A stretch of 64,000 nucleotides of DNA from Sinorhizobium glycinis (GCF_001651865.1 NZ_LPUX01000061.1:186001-250000), one strand, 5' to 3'; shown: positions 27,125 through 35,518, counted from the stretch's first letter. Numbers and translations: made by a program. The notes: generated by a model from the sequence alone, not told the origin.

Positions 27125-27835
27125 TCAACGAGACGGAAAAACGGCTTCCCAGACGCTCGTTTTTTCGAAACGCCAACCGGGTCTCGGCAGGTTGCGTGTA
27201 TTGGGCGTGTCAATCACCGTTTCGATAAGCATTTCTGCATCGCGAAGCTTCTGATTGAGGTTGTTTTCAAGCAGTATTGCAAGCACCTCGCTCGCCCTAC
27301 CTCGATCGGTTATCGCGGCCGATGCCAAGCTCTTGTAAGTTCGATCCTTGAAGAAGATCGCCTGCGCGGTCGTGAGCAAATGGTCATGTTCCGCAGACGT
27401 GATGAGTTCCAAATGCAAGCAGCGAGCCAGCGTCGCCCGGACATTCACGAGTGGCTCGCTCAATGGGAGAAAACCTAGCTCGGAGGGTCCATGAGATTGC
27501 GCGACTTCCGCATCATCCTCCAGCACGCCGTCCGCGAAGTCCTGGTAAATCTTTCCAATACCCACCATCCCAAACGCCGCACATTCCACCGCCCTCAGCG
27601 CCCCCATGCTAGCAGCGCCGTAGATGCAGACGCCTTGGCTAAGCCCGAACAAGATCTCCTTGTGCCAGATGGCCGGTACGTACTCGTAAATACCGTCGAT
27701 CAGTCCAATGACAGTCGCCCCGCCTTGAATCGCTTCATGGAAGTCTCCCTGCTTGGCAGGCGGGCGCAACTCGTAGTCAGGGCTGGGTGGCAAGCGCGCG
27801 CCGTAAAGGGTCGGGCCACCGAAAATCACTTTCAT
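27125..27835 (-). CDS. tfuA: TfuA-like protein, YcaO partner
   Basis: 236 aa. It begins with the 'VIFGGPTL' strand motif and carries the TfuA core 'DGIYEYVPAIWHKEILFGL' then 'GAASMGALRAVE' (residues 73-84) and 'YQDFADGVLEDDAEVA'. TfuA was named from the trifolitoxin locus of Rhizobium; in methanogens YcaO with TfuA installs thioamides, TfuA helping sulfur delivery. The ycaO gene is 2.7 kb away on the other strand, across two regulator genes. The GC content here looks lower than in the flanking genes. The ribosome site is weak, and a 20-codon ORF ends on this start codon (ATGA). Confidence 0.88.
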   Translation of the reverse strand: MKVIFGGPTLYGARLPPSPDYELRPPAKQGDFHEAIQGGATVIGLIDGIYEYVPAIWHKEILFGLSQGVCIYGAASMGALRAVECAAFGMVGIGKIYQDFADGVLEDDAEVAQSHGPSELGFLPLSEPLVNVRATLARCLHLELITSAEHDHLLTTAQAIFFKDRTYKSLASAAITDRGRASEVLAILLENNLNQKLRDAEMLIETVIDTPNTRNLPRPGWRFEKTSVWEAVFPSR

Positions 27836-27894
27836 CTTGTTCTCAATATTCTCTTCAACGCGCGAGGGGGTGGTGGATAAGAGTATCGTTGCAT
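27832..27894 (-). CDS. possible 20-aa leader ORF coupled to tfuA
   Basis: ATG at 27894 opens a 20-codon frame with 'YSYPPPPRALKRIL' whose TGA overlaps the tfuA ATG (ATGA). No ribosome site is evident. It may be a chance frame or a short coupling leader. Confidence 0.2.
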   Translation of the reverse strand: MQRYSYPPPPRALKRILRTR

Positions 27895-28127
27895 CGGCGA
27901 GTCACCATTACAACCCGTAACGCACGGAACAAGCGTTGCTCCTATCGCAACCGGCAAGCTGCGAACCCCTAAATTAGATCGCCCGATCGAGGTTCGAATT
28001 CATAACTCCCCCGCAGCCTGAACCGTACGTGAATCCTGTTCATGAAATGAAGCTTCGGGTTGCGTAGTCCCTGCTTTTCAAGCATCTTTGCAAAAGCAGC
28101 CAAGCGGATCGCGCGGGGGGGCGATAG

Positions 28128-28502
28128 ATGGGGCGCTCGCTCAGTGTCATCGACGTTTTCGTCGGTCGTCGCCTTCGCCTTGGCCGCGAAGCGCGTGGGA
28201 TGGACGAGGGGGAGTTCGCCGCGGCTCTGGGCGTGTCTGCCGGGCAGGTCCGCAGATACGAGAAGGGGGCGGATCGGGTGTGTGCGCATCGTCTGCAGGT
28301 AATGGCAAATCTTCTGCAGGTGCATTTTTCGTTTTTCTTCGAGGATGCGCCATCCTCGTCGGGCGATGGCTCGCCGAAGGCGGCTGAGGCGGGAGCGGAG
28401 ATCACCGCGACGTCGGTGTTCCCATCGAGAATTGTTCGGAGTCGGCGTGCCGTCGGGGCCACCCTCTGGGGCGGCCGCACCTTAGGCGTTTCGGTCGGTT
28501 GA
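28128..28502 (+). CDS. XRE-family helix-turn-helix regulator
   Basis: 124 aa. Residues about 13-67 form a Cro/CI-type HTH ('RLRLGREARGMDEGEFAAAL' then 'GVSAGQVRRYEKGADRV' and 'LQVMANLLQVHFSFFFED'). The rest is a Ser/Ala-rich tail without recognisable structure. Its TGA is separated by one base from the GTG of the TPR regulator, so the two are co-translated. It probably controls this operon and perhaps the divergent tfuA. This layout is inference. Confidence 0.82.
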   Translation: MGRSLSVIDVFVGRRLRLGREARGMDEGEFAAALGVSAGQVRRYEKGADRVCAHRLQVMANLLQVHFSFFFEDAPSSSGDGSPKAAEAGAEITATSVFPSRIVRSRRAVGATLWGGRTLGVSVG

Positions 28503-28503
28503 G

Positions 28504-30306
28504 GTGGTCGTGACGGGGGCCGGCTATCACCTCAGGACCTTCGGGGAGTTGCGGCTGACCGATGCCACCGGCGGCACAGTAGCCTGTCCGGAGCGCGGCC
28601 TCCTGATCCTCGCCTATCTTGTCGCGTCCGGGCAGAAGGTCGCCACCCGCGAAAAGGTCGCGACAATGGTCTGGCCGGACAGGGAAAAAAGCGTCGCGTT
28701 CAAGAATCTGCGCTCAACGCTCTGGCGCATGCAGCACCTGGTCACGCCCGCGGGTGCGGTTCTGTCCGCCACGGAGATGGAAGTCGCACTGGGGCCGGTC
28801 TCCTGCGATGTCTCCGATTTCGAGAGCATAAACGGCTCCGAAGAGAGTTTTTGCAATGCCCTCTCACTCTGGCGCGATACGTTCCTATCGTCGGCGGATC
28901 TGCCGCCCGGACGTTACGCGGCCTGGGTGATGGAAAAGCGACGTAGTTTCACGGAAGTACTGCGGAGCGGGCTCATCAAAGCGGAGCAGCGGTCCGCCGA
29001 CCGGTCGAAGCTGCGCGCCGCCTGTGCGCACTTCCTGGAGCACGATCCGGCGGATACCACCGTTCGTGAAATCCTGCAACGCGTCAGCTACGGCCCGCTG
29101 CTGAGTGTCAGACCGCCGGCCGTGGCCGTAAAGCAAGCTGAAGCGAACGCTCCGCAAGCGGTTCAGCTACCGCGCGTCGCACTGCTTCCACCGGCTGCCT
29201 TCGGCAGCGACCCGATGCTCCACGCCGTGAGCGTGGCGGTGATCGAGGATATAACGATCGGGCTCTGTGCTCTGCGCTCGATGACCGTTGTTGCGCCTTA
29301 TACAGCCGAGCGTATCCGCGAGGCGGATGATAAGGCAACGATACTCGAGAGGCACGGCGTCACCTATGCGCTTGATTGCCGTATGTCTGATCAAGGGCTT
29401 TTCACCCAACTGATCTACCTGCCTTCCGACCAGATCGTCTGGGCCGATCGCTTTCTGATCTCGCCCGCCGGCCTCCTCAAGCAGCGTCAAGAGATCGCCT
29501 ACCACGTCGCACGGGCCGTTACCCAGCAGGTGGAGACCGGGCGGGCGGAGCACCTCGACTACCTGGCGCATCCGGAAGCTTATTACGCCTATCTTGGCGG
29601 GCTCAGACACCTCTCTGGTCTCGGCTTGCCGGATGTTCGCAGGGCGCGCCATGAGTTTCGGGATGCGCTGAAGCACAAGCACGATTTTGCGCAGGCGCTG
29701 AGCGGCATGGCACGTACCTATGTCACCGAGTGGCTGCTGACCGCACGGGCGGATGATGAACTCCTGTCCGTGGCGGAGCGGCATGCCAAGGACGCGATCG
29801 GGAGCAACGAGGCCCTGCCCACGGCACATCGCGAAATTGGTGTCGTCAAGCTTTATCAGGGCGACCTCGACGAAAGCCTGGCGGCGCTGGATCGCGCCGA
29901 GCAATTGGGTCCCCACTATGCCGATGTTCTCTACAGCCACGCCGATACGCTCGTTCATGCCTCCCGTCCCGGCGAGGCCTTGGAAAAGCTTGGCAACGCG
30001 ATCTCCCTCAATCCGCTGGCGCCCGACGCCTATCTATGGAGTGCAGCGGGGGCCAGCTACTTCCTCGGGGAATACGAGCAGGCCATAGGCTTTGCCCACG
30101 ACATGAAGGACAAGTCGCCGGCAGACAGGATCGTTGCCGCGAGCTGGGCAATGTTGGGCGACCGCAAGAAGGCTCGCCAGCACAGGATACGGGCATTGAA
30201 GGCCAATCCGACTTTCGACGTCGACAAATGGCTCGCCGTTATTCCTTTCAAGGAGCAGTGGCAGAAAGATCTCTATCGTGAGGGCCTGAAAAAGGCTGGT
30301 TTTTAA
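28504..30306 (+). CDS. OmpR/SARP-type winged-helix regulator with TolB-like and TPR regions
   Basis: 600 aa. The N-terminal ~95 residues resemble the OmpR/SARP DNA-binding winged helix ('RTFGELRLTDATGG', 'LLILAYLVASGQKVATREKV', 'NLRSTLWRMQHLV'). A BTAD-like helical segment follows to about residue 200. Residues about 220-345 resemble the TolB-like domain of CadC-type and adenylate-cyclase-linked regulators ('VALLPPAAF', 'QLIYLPSDQIVWADRF'). The C-terminal half contains TPR-like helix pairs ('HREIGVVKLYQGDLDESLAA', 'YSHADTLVHASRPGEALEKL'). There is no membrane segment. GTG 28504 is used; GTG 28510 is possible. It is followed after 19 bases by the 71-aa gene. Confidence 0.82.
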   Translation: MVVTGAGYHLRTFGELRLTDATGGTVACPERGLLILAYLVASGQKVATREKVATMVWPDREKSVAFKNLRSTLWRMQHLVTPAGAVLSATEMEVALGPVSCDVSDFESINGSEESFCNALSLWRDTFLSSADLPPGRYAAWVMEKRRSFTEVLRSGLIKAEQRSADRSKLRAACAHFLEHDPADTTVREILQRVSYGPLLSVRPPAVAVKQAEANAPQAVQLPRVALLPPAAFGSDPMLHAVSVAVIEDITIGLCALRSMTVVAPYTAERIREADDKATILERHGVTYALDCRMSDQGLFTQLIYLPSDQIVWADRFLISPAGLLKQRQEIAYHVARAVTQQVETGRAEHLDYLAHPEAYYAYLGGLRHLSGLGLPDVRRARHEFRDALKHKHDFAQALSGMARTYVTEWLLTARADDELLSVAERHAKDAIGSNEALPTAHREIGVVKLYQGDLDESLAALDRAEQLGPHYADVLYSHADTLVHASRPGEALEKLGNAISLNPLAPDAYLWSAAGASYFLGEYEQAIGFAHDMKDKSPADRIVAASWAMLGDRKKARQHRIRALKANPTFDVDKWLAVIPFKEQWQKDLYREGLKKAGF

Positions 30307-30325
30307 TCTGGCTGGGGGAACCAAT

Positions 30326-30541
30326 ATGAGCAAAGTGGTTGTGATCGGAATTCCGGGGGAACCGGGCTTGTGGATGGCTGATCTTGGAAACGGAACGGTA
30401 ACACCGCTCAACGAGGTGACGGGCGATCTGGCGACTGTAAATGGCTTTCGAAAGCTGGGAAGCACCTTCGTCAACAACATCGATCTAGCCATCGCAGTGA
30501 CGTCGGTCGAGGACGTCTTTGCAGGTCACGTGGACAGTTGA
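30326..30541 (+). CDS. 71-aa peptide overlapping ycaO, candidate YcaO substrate
   Basis: 71 aa, preceded by GGGGGA nine bases before ATG 30326. It has no Cys, nine Gly, six Thr and four Ser. The N-terminus 'MSKVVVIGIPGEPGLWMADL' is hydrophobic with Gly turns; the C-terminus is acidic and ends 'AGHVDS'. I do not recognise the family. Its TGA overlaps the TTG start of ycaO (TTGA), so the two proteins are made in coupled amounts. A small gene right before a YcaO is the usual place for a RiPP precursor, but it could instead be a small folded accessory protein, since no leader/core cleavage site (GG or similar near the C-terminus) is clear. Confidence 0.7.
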   Translation: MSKVVVIGIPGEPGLWMADLGNGTVTPLNEVTGDLATVNGFRKLGSTFVNNIDLAIAVTSVEDVFAGHVDS

Positions 30542-31752
30542 TCTGCCACGACATCAGAGAGCGGGCGAGCCTGGGCAACGCTTACTCCGACAGGGTGTGC
30601 GACCCAGCGGAAACATTCGATCGCGTTCGGCCTCACCTTGCCGCTTTTGGCGTGACGCGCGTCGCCCGGCATACGGGGCTCGACAAGGTCGGGATCCCGG
30701 TCTGGTGCGCCTACACGCCGAATTCGCGGTCGATCGTCGTGGCCCAGGGAAAGGGGCTGACGGACGCTGATGCCCGGACCTCGGCGGCGATGGAGGCGCT
30801 GGAGCGTGCCGTCGCCGGCGAGCCCGCCATCGAGAGCTTCATCGAAACGGCAGAAAACTTGCGTGCCGCCGGTCGGGCCTTCGATCCGCTGAACGGGCTG
30901 ATCGCCGCCGGCCAGGGCGATATCCGTCCGGACGAGGAAATCGAATGGGTCCGCGGCGCCGACCTGGCCTCCGGTCGGGACGTCTTCGTGCCGCTCGAAG
31001 CGGTGCTTCTCGACCGCACGAGACGATCGCGTTTCTGGATGTCGTCGGATGGGCTCGCGTCGGGGAACATCATGGAGGAGGCGATCCTGCACGGCCTGCT
31101 CGAGCGTGTCGAACGCGACGCACACATTCTCTGGCGCGTGTCCAGTCAGGAAGCCCGCCACCGGGCATGCGTCGTGGCGGAGGATCTCGATGACCCGGCA
31201 CTCGACGCGCTCGTCGCCCGCATCGGGGAGGCGGAACTCGAATTGCGGCTTTTCGACATCACCAGCGACACCGGCATTCCGTGCTTCCTCGCGCTTCTCG
31301 GTCCGCGCGGCGCGGCGACCGCCAGCAATATCCGCTACGTCGAGGTCACGAGCGGTTGTGGGGCGCACCCTTCCGCCGTCCGGGCCGCGATCCGGGCGGT
31401 GACGGAGGCGGCGCAGTCGCGGCTCACCTATATCGGTGGCGCCCGCGATGACGTCTACGCGGAAACCTTCGACCGGCCATTGCCGGAATCGACGCGGCGC
31501 GCCTTTCTCGCAACGCCGCGACCGATCACGACCCCGCTCGCCCGCGCCGGCACGCATGTCGAGGCATTGCTGAGCCGCGCCATCTCCTGCGTGACGAAGG
31601 CGGGTGTACGGTCCGTCGTCGCGGTTCCCCTCTCTCGCGACGATCTGCCCTTCGCTGTCGTCAAGGTGCTCGTCCCGGACCTTGAGAATCCGGACGGCGA
31701 GCGAGCGCGTCGCTTCGGGCCTCGCGCGCTGTCGAAGGCGATTTCGACCTGA
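30538..31752 (+). CDS. ycaO: YcaO-domain protein (TfuA-associated)
   Basis: 404 aa. YcaO family features are clear: 'GKGLTDADARTSAAMEALER' (ATP-binding Glu helix, about residues 75-95), 'SDGLASGNIMEEAILHGLLE', 'ERVERDAHILW', and 'SGCGAHPSAVRAAIRAVTEA' later. YcaO enzymes use ATP to phosphorylate a peptide amide, giving azolines with Cys/Ser/Thr side chains or thioamides with external sulfide. The C-terminus ends 'ALSKAIST' and lacks the PxPxP tail of azoline-forming cyclodehydratases; no E1-like or ocin-ThiF partner is nearby. With tfuA beside it, thioamidation or a related backbone change is the better guess. TTG 30538 overlaps the stop of the 71-aa gene. Confidence 0.9.
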   Translation: MICHDIRERASLGNAYSDRVCDPAETFDRVRPHLAAFGVTRVARHTGLDKVGIPVWCAYTPNSRSIVVAQGKGLTDADARTSAAMEALERAVAGEPAIESFIETAENLRAAGRAFDPLNGLIAAGQGDIRPDEEIEWVRGADLASGRDVFVPLEAVLLDRTRRSRFWMSSDGLASGNIMEEAILHGLLERVERDAHILWRVSSQEARHRACVVAEDLDDPALDALVARIGEAELELRLFDITSDTGIPCFLALLGPRGAATASNIRYVEVTSGCGAHPSAVRAAIRAVTEAAQSRLTYIGGARDDVYAETFDRPLPESTRRAFLATPRPITTPLARAGTHVEALLSRAISCVTKAGVRSVVAVPLSRDDLPFAVVKVLVPDLENPDGERARRFGPRALSKAIST

Positions 31753-31949
31753 GGCAGCGCTGCGCTCGAAGTCTCCTGTGCCGAAGGGAACTGCACCGCG
31801 GGGCGAACGGGGGTACGTTTTCCTGAGCCCAGATCGGTGAAATTTGTCGCGTATCACCACTGATGGATGTGCAACGCTTGTGCAACGCGCGCGAACGGAA
31901 ATTTCATCTATAGTCCCTTGCGAGGGTAGTAAACGCAATGGGGGTTCGA

Positions 31950-32171
31950 ATGACTCATTCTGTCTCGGCAGCCGCCGAACATGAAGCGGAACTTGCGAGC
32001 ATTGCCAGAATGCTGGCCCATATCCGCGACAGTGCCCGCGCACTAGATGCGCAAGCCCTGGAATATTGCATCGACATGGCGCTTCAGGCTGTCGCCAACG
32101 AACTGCGCGATCGGCGCGACTTCGCCGGCACAGGAGCCGATCTGGCCGGCGGCTGTCGTCTGCTGCAGTGA
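31950..32171 (+). CDS. small conserved rhizobial-type hypothetical protein
   Basis: 73 aa, mostly helical: 'ELASIARMLAHIRDSARALD' and 'LEYCIDMALQAVANELRD' predict two amphipathic helices. A GGGG run at 31941-31944 precedes ATG 31950. It lies 197 bases after ycaO, too far to be sure of co-transcription, and is followed by a palindromic element. I know similar small rhizobial proteins but no function for them. Confidence 0.65.
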   Translation: MTHSVSAAAEHEAELASIARMLAHIRDSARALDAQALEYCIDMALQAVANELRDRRDFAGTGADLAGGCRLLQ

Positions 32172-32177
32172 ACATTT

Positions 32178-32280
32178 ACAGCGCCGTGCGTCTTTGTTAG
32201 ACGCACAAAGGTCGCTGTAGCACTTTGAATTGCTGCATGTTTTGATCCTTAAATCGGCCGATTTAAGGAAACATGCAGTA
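32178..32280. repeat. rhizobial intergenic palindromic element, type B (copy 2)
   Basis: Two stem-loops joined by 'CTGTAGCACTTTGAATTGC'. The first stem is formed by GTGCGTCT and AGACGCAC. The second pairs CATGTTT..CCTTAAATCGG with CCGATTTAAGG..AAACATG. The same layout appears at 49872-49974 and, diverged, at 24654-24748. It lies between the 73-aa gene and the convergent DUF1194 gene and may act as a terminator. Confidence 0.75.
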
Positions 32281-32305
32281 GGATGGAGCCGCCTGCGGCC
32301 TACCG

Positions 32306-33112
32306 CTAACGATCCAGTTCCGGGTAGACCCTGTCCAGGAAGCCCGGCCGAAGCTTTTCGCCAATCATGCAATCTGCCGCCGTTTCCACAGCGGCGAGGC
32401 TGAGCGTCGGGGGAAGCGTCACGCCGCTCACCTCGAGGATCAGCTTCTGCCGGATCGCGATTGCGAAATCCTCGGCCTCATGCACCGGAAGAACAAATGA
32501 GCCCGGGCCGCCGATCACGCACTCCGCATAATACTGGTCCAGCGGACCGGTAGACACGGAGGGGCGGATCAGGATTGCAAGCCCATTGATTATGATGCCG
32601 CGTCCTACGGCGTCGTTGCGGGCGGGGGCGACGGGCGGCCCGGTATTGTTGGGGCCGTCGCCGGAAATGTCGATGACGCGGCGCGCGCCCGAAAAGGCGT
32701 TCGTGTCGATCAGGCTCGTACCAAAGATGATCGCATTCGAAATCGATGTGCCGCGCCGCGTTCCGATCGGCCGCGCCTCGATCTTGGCCGCGAAGTCTTC
32801 GGCATCAGCGACGCCTTCGATCACCTGCCAGGTCACGACCGAAGCCTCGTTCACCATGCCCGCCCATTCGAAATAGCCGATGGCAATGCGGCCGAGATAT
32901 CCGCCCTTGACGGCGTTGATGAAATCCGGGTGCCTGAGCGCCTGCACGTAGCCGGAACGCTGTACCCGCGCTTCCTCCATGTCCATCGAGCCGGACATGT
33001 CTACAGCAAGAACCAGTTCCACATCGACATTCGGGGGCGTGGCAGCCGTCTGCACCGGGCTGCCACTGAGTGCCATGATCAATGCCAGCATGCTCAACAT
33101 CGCATCCGCCAA
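32306..33112 (-). CDS. DUF1194 protein, von Willebrand A-like domain, secreted
   Basis: 268 aa. An N-terminal hydrophobic segment (about residues 3-23) is a likely signal peptide. 'VELVLAVDMSGSMDMEEARV' holds the metal-binding DxSxS motif of a vWA fold, and 'RRVIDISGDGPNN' the later Asp site. 'GTRRGTSISNAI' provides the central Thr. This is the whole DUF1194 pattern; the function is unknown, probably periplasmic protein-protein or metal-dependent binding. It lies alone on the minus strand. Confidence 0.85.
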   Translation of the reverse strand: MADAMLSMLALIMALSGSPVQTAATPPNVDVELVLAVDMSGSMDMEEARVQRSGYVQALRHPDFINAVKGGYLGRIAIGYFEWAGMVNEASVVTWQVIEGVADAEDFAAKIEARPIGTRRGTSISNAIIFGTSLIDTNAFSGARRVIDISGDGPNNTGPPVAPARNDAVGRGIIINGLAILIRPSVSTGPLDQYYAECVIGGPGSFVLPVHEAEDFAIAIRQKLILEVSGVTLPPTLSLAAVETAADCMIGEKLRPGFLDRVYPELDR

Positions 33113-33362
33113 TCGTCATGATCTACAGTCGGGACCGTCCGAGCCTCGTGTCAGTGCGGGGCTCCACAACAGGAATGTATCACAGGATTGCAAATCGGGG
33201 ACTGACGCGGCCGGACGCGATTACAATATTTGTTGATCGCGATGCCTGAGAGAGAAAAAGCGGCTTAGAATGGGCGTCATGCGATGAAGATGGCCCAGGT
33301 TTTTGCAGCACTGCCGTTGGGCTGCTTGCACCCGAACTGATCATGATTCTCAGAACCCCGTT

Positions 33363-34670
33363 ATGCTTCACTCCGCGCCGAACAAGGACATCGCCCTGAT
33401 CGACCGGTTGCAACGCGCCGCCTTCGACTATTTTCCTGATCATTCCGATGCGCGGACCGGTCTCGTCGCCGACACGTCGAGGCAGGGATCGCCGTCGAGC
33501 ATAGCCGCCACCGGCTTCGGGCTGTCCTGCTATCCCGTCGCCGTCGAGCGCGGCTGGTTGAGGCGTCCAGATGCGGCGCGCCGCGTACTCACCACTTTGC
33601 GCTTCTTCAACGGCAGCCGGCAGGGGAGCGATAGGCACGCAACGGGATACCGCGGCCACTACTACCATTTTCTGGACATGCGAACGGGCGAGCGCGCCTG
33701 GAGCAGCGAACTTTCGACCATCGACACGGCGCTGCTCCTGGCCGGCGTCCTGACGGCTGCCGCCTATTTTACCGGGCGCGATCCAAGCGAGGCGGAGATC
33801 CGGAGCCTTGCCGCGCGTCTTGATGAACGGGCGGATTGGACCTGGGCACTCAACCGCGGCGAAACGGTGGCGATGGGCTGGAGGCCGCCCGGGCGCTTTC
33901 TGAAGCACCGCTGGCGCGGCTATAGCGAGGCGCTGCTTCTCTACGTGCTGGCACTCGGCTCGTCGAACCGGCCCATCGCGCCGGAAAACTACGGTGCATA
34001 CGCGGCGGCACACGAATGGCTGACGATCGGCGGGGCGCCGCACCTCCATGCTGGTGAACTGTTCATCCATCTCTTTCCGCACGCATGGATCGACTTCCGT
34101 GGAATAAGCGACACGGGAATGCGGGCGGCAAGAAGCGACTATTTTGCGAATACGTGCCGCGCGATCGCCCTACAGCGCGCCCACGCGGAAGAAAATCCCC
34201 ACGGTTTTTCGGGCTATTGCCGCGACCTCTGGGGCCTCAGCGCCTGCCATGCGCCGAAGGGTTGGCTGCAACTGCGTGATGGTCGGCGGCAGAAGCTGTT
34301 GGGCTATGCGGCGCGCGGTGCTCCATTTGGTGCCGATGACGGGACCCTGGTCCCGTGGGCGTCCGTTGCCGGCTTGCCTTTCGCGCCGGACGACTGCCTG
34401 AGCGGCCTTTTCCATCTGATGGCGCACTATCCGGCGCTGCTTCGCGACGGCCGCCTTCCGGGTGGCTTCAATCCGAGTTTGCCGGGAGCGGGGCGCGAGG
34501 GCTGGGTCGATGACAGGATTGTCGGGCTTGACCAGGGGCTGGCAGTCATGATGATCGAGAACTGGAGAAGCGGCCTCATTTGGGAGCTCACACGCAGCAT
34601 CCCGATCTTCAGCCGAGGACTGAAACGGGCCGGCTTCGATGGCGGATGGCTGACGCCGGGCGTGTTCTGA
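33363..34670 (+). CDS. glycoamylase-like / GH144-type beta-1,2-glucanase family protein
   Basis: 435 aa. It carries the glycoamylase-like (PF10091-type) pattern: 'YRGHYYHFLDMRTGERAW', 'SELSTIDTALLLAGVL', 'LFPHAWIDFRG', and 'PWASVAGLPFAPDDCLSGLF'. Members include endo-beta-1,2-glucanases (GH144) and the glycoamylase-like domain of NdvB, the cyclic beta-1,2-glucan synthase of rhizobia. No signal peptide is visible from ATG 33363, so action in the cytosol on beta-glucan fragments is possible. Its TGA overlaps the ATG of the FhuF-like gene (TGATG). Confidence 0.8.
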   Translation: MLHSAPNKDIALIDRLQRAAFDYFPDHSDARTGLVADTSRQGSPSSIAATGFGLSCYPVAVERGWLRRPDAARRVLTTLRFFNGSRQGSDRHATGYRGHYYHFLDMRTGERAWSSELSTIDTALLLAGVLTAAAYFTGRDPSEAEIRSLAARLDERADWTWALNRGETVAMGWRPPGRFLKHRWRGYSEALLLYVLALGSSNRPIAPENYGAYAAAHEWLTIGGAPHLHAGELFIHLFPHAWIDFRGISDTGMRAARSDYFANTCRAIALQRAHAEENPHGFSGYCRDLWGLSACHAPKGWLQLRDGRRQKLLGYAARGAPFGADDGTLVPWASVAGLPFAPDDCLSGLFHLMAHYPALLRDGRLPGGFNPSLPGAGREGWVDDRIVGLDQGLAVMMIENWRSGLIWELTRSIPIFSRGLKRAGFDGGWLTPGVF

Positions 34671-35518
34671 TGGATGAGCGAATGGGGCAGGGACAGCATC
34701 AGGAAAGCGCGGCCGGCAGGGAGGCGGCGGCCGCGATCGCGTGGCTCGCGGCCGTTCGCCCCGAAGTCGCCTGTTCGGTTGCGAGCTCCAATGCACACTC
34801 CAAATCTCCAGACGGTTTCTGGTCGGAGTCGGCAAACGTCGAAACATGTCTTGCCTATCAGGATCGCTTTGCGTCGGGCATGGACGACAAGGTCAGGGCG
34901 GCGCATCTGATCGCCTTCTACAGTCACCAGTTCAGCCTTGCCGCGGGGGCGATTTCTCTCGCCAGCGGCCTTGTCCCGATCGTCTCGGGGCTGCGGTTCG
35001 AAACCTATTCACGTCCCTGCGACGGGCGGACGCTCACGGCCGGCCGCTTTCATTTCCTCGTCGAGCTTTCGCCGGGCGAGAGTGAGATGGAGCGGGAGGC
35101 CTGGGCCAAGAGCTTCCACGACGCCTTCGTTGCCCATCTGAAGCCGGTGATCTCGATCCTGAAACGGCGATGCGGCCTATCGGTCCGCGCGCAATGGCGA
35201 CTTGCCGCAGACAGTCTCGCCGGCGCTTTCCTGGAGATCGGGCGCCGGCGGGGAGAAGAGGAAACAGCGATCGAGCACGCGCTGGGGATCGTCAAGCGCG
35301 CTCACTCGCCGCTCGCGTCGCGGCAGCTTCATTACGAAAGAATCACCGTGTTCAGCAGCGGTGGAGGAGAGGTGCGTTCCAGGACCTACCGGATACGCGG
35401 CGGCTGTTGCCTCTTTTATCGCGCCGATGGCGGCAGCTACTGCGATACCTGCGTGCTGCTGGAGCCTGAGCTTCGACGGGAGAGGCTCCGGGCCCACCTG
35501 CTCGACAGCAAAGTCTGA
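34670..35518 (+). CDS. FhuF-like ferric-siderophore reductase family protein
   Basis: 282 aa. The C-terminus contains 'CCLFYRADGGSYCDTC', exactly the CC-x10-C-x2-C 2Fe-2S motif of FhuF-type siderophore-iron reductases. The rest is the poorly conserved IucA/FhuF-like N-terminal domain with 'AAHLIAFYSHQFSLAAGAIS'. It should reduce ferric siderophore in the cytosol. I see no IRO box or transporter beside it, and the overlap with a glucanase gene is odd. A hairpin terminator follows. Confidence 0.72.
   Translation: MDERMGQGQHQESAAGREAAAAIAWLAAVRPEVACSVASSNAHSKSPDGFWSESANVETCLAYQDRFASGMDDKVRAAHLIAFYSHQFSLAAGAISLASGLVPIVSGLRFETYSRPCDGRTLTAGRFHFLVELSPGESEMEREAWAKSFHDAFVAHLKPVISILKRRCGLSVRAQWRLAADSLAGAFLEIGRRRGEEETAIEHALGIVKRAHSPLASRQLHYERITVFSSGGGEVRSRTYRIRGGCCLFYRADGGSYCDTCVLLEPELRRERLRAHLLDSKV

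Noticed and set aside
30538-31752. YcaO as a standard azoline-forming cyclodehydratase of a TOMM cluster.
   Set aside because: No PxPxP C-terminus, no E1-like partner and no flavin dehydrogenase nearby; the TfuA association points elsewhere.
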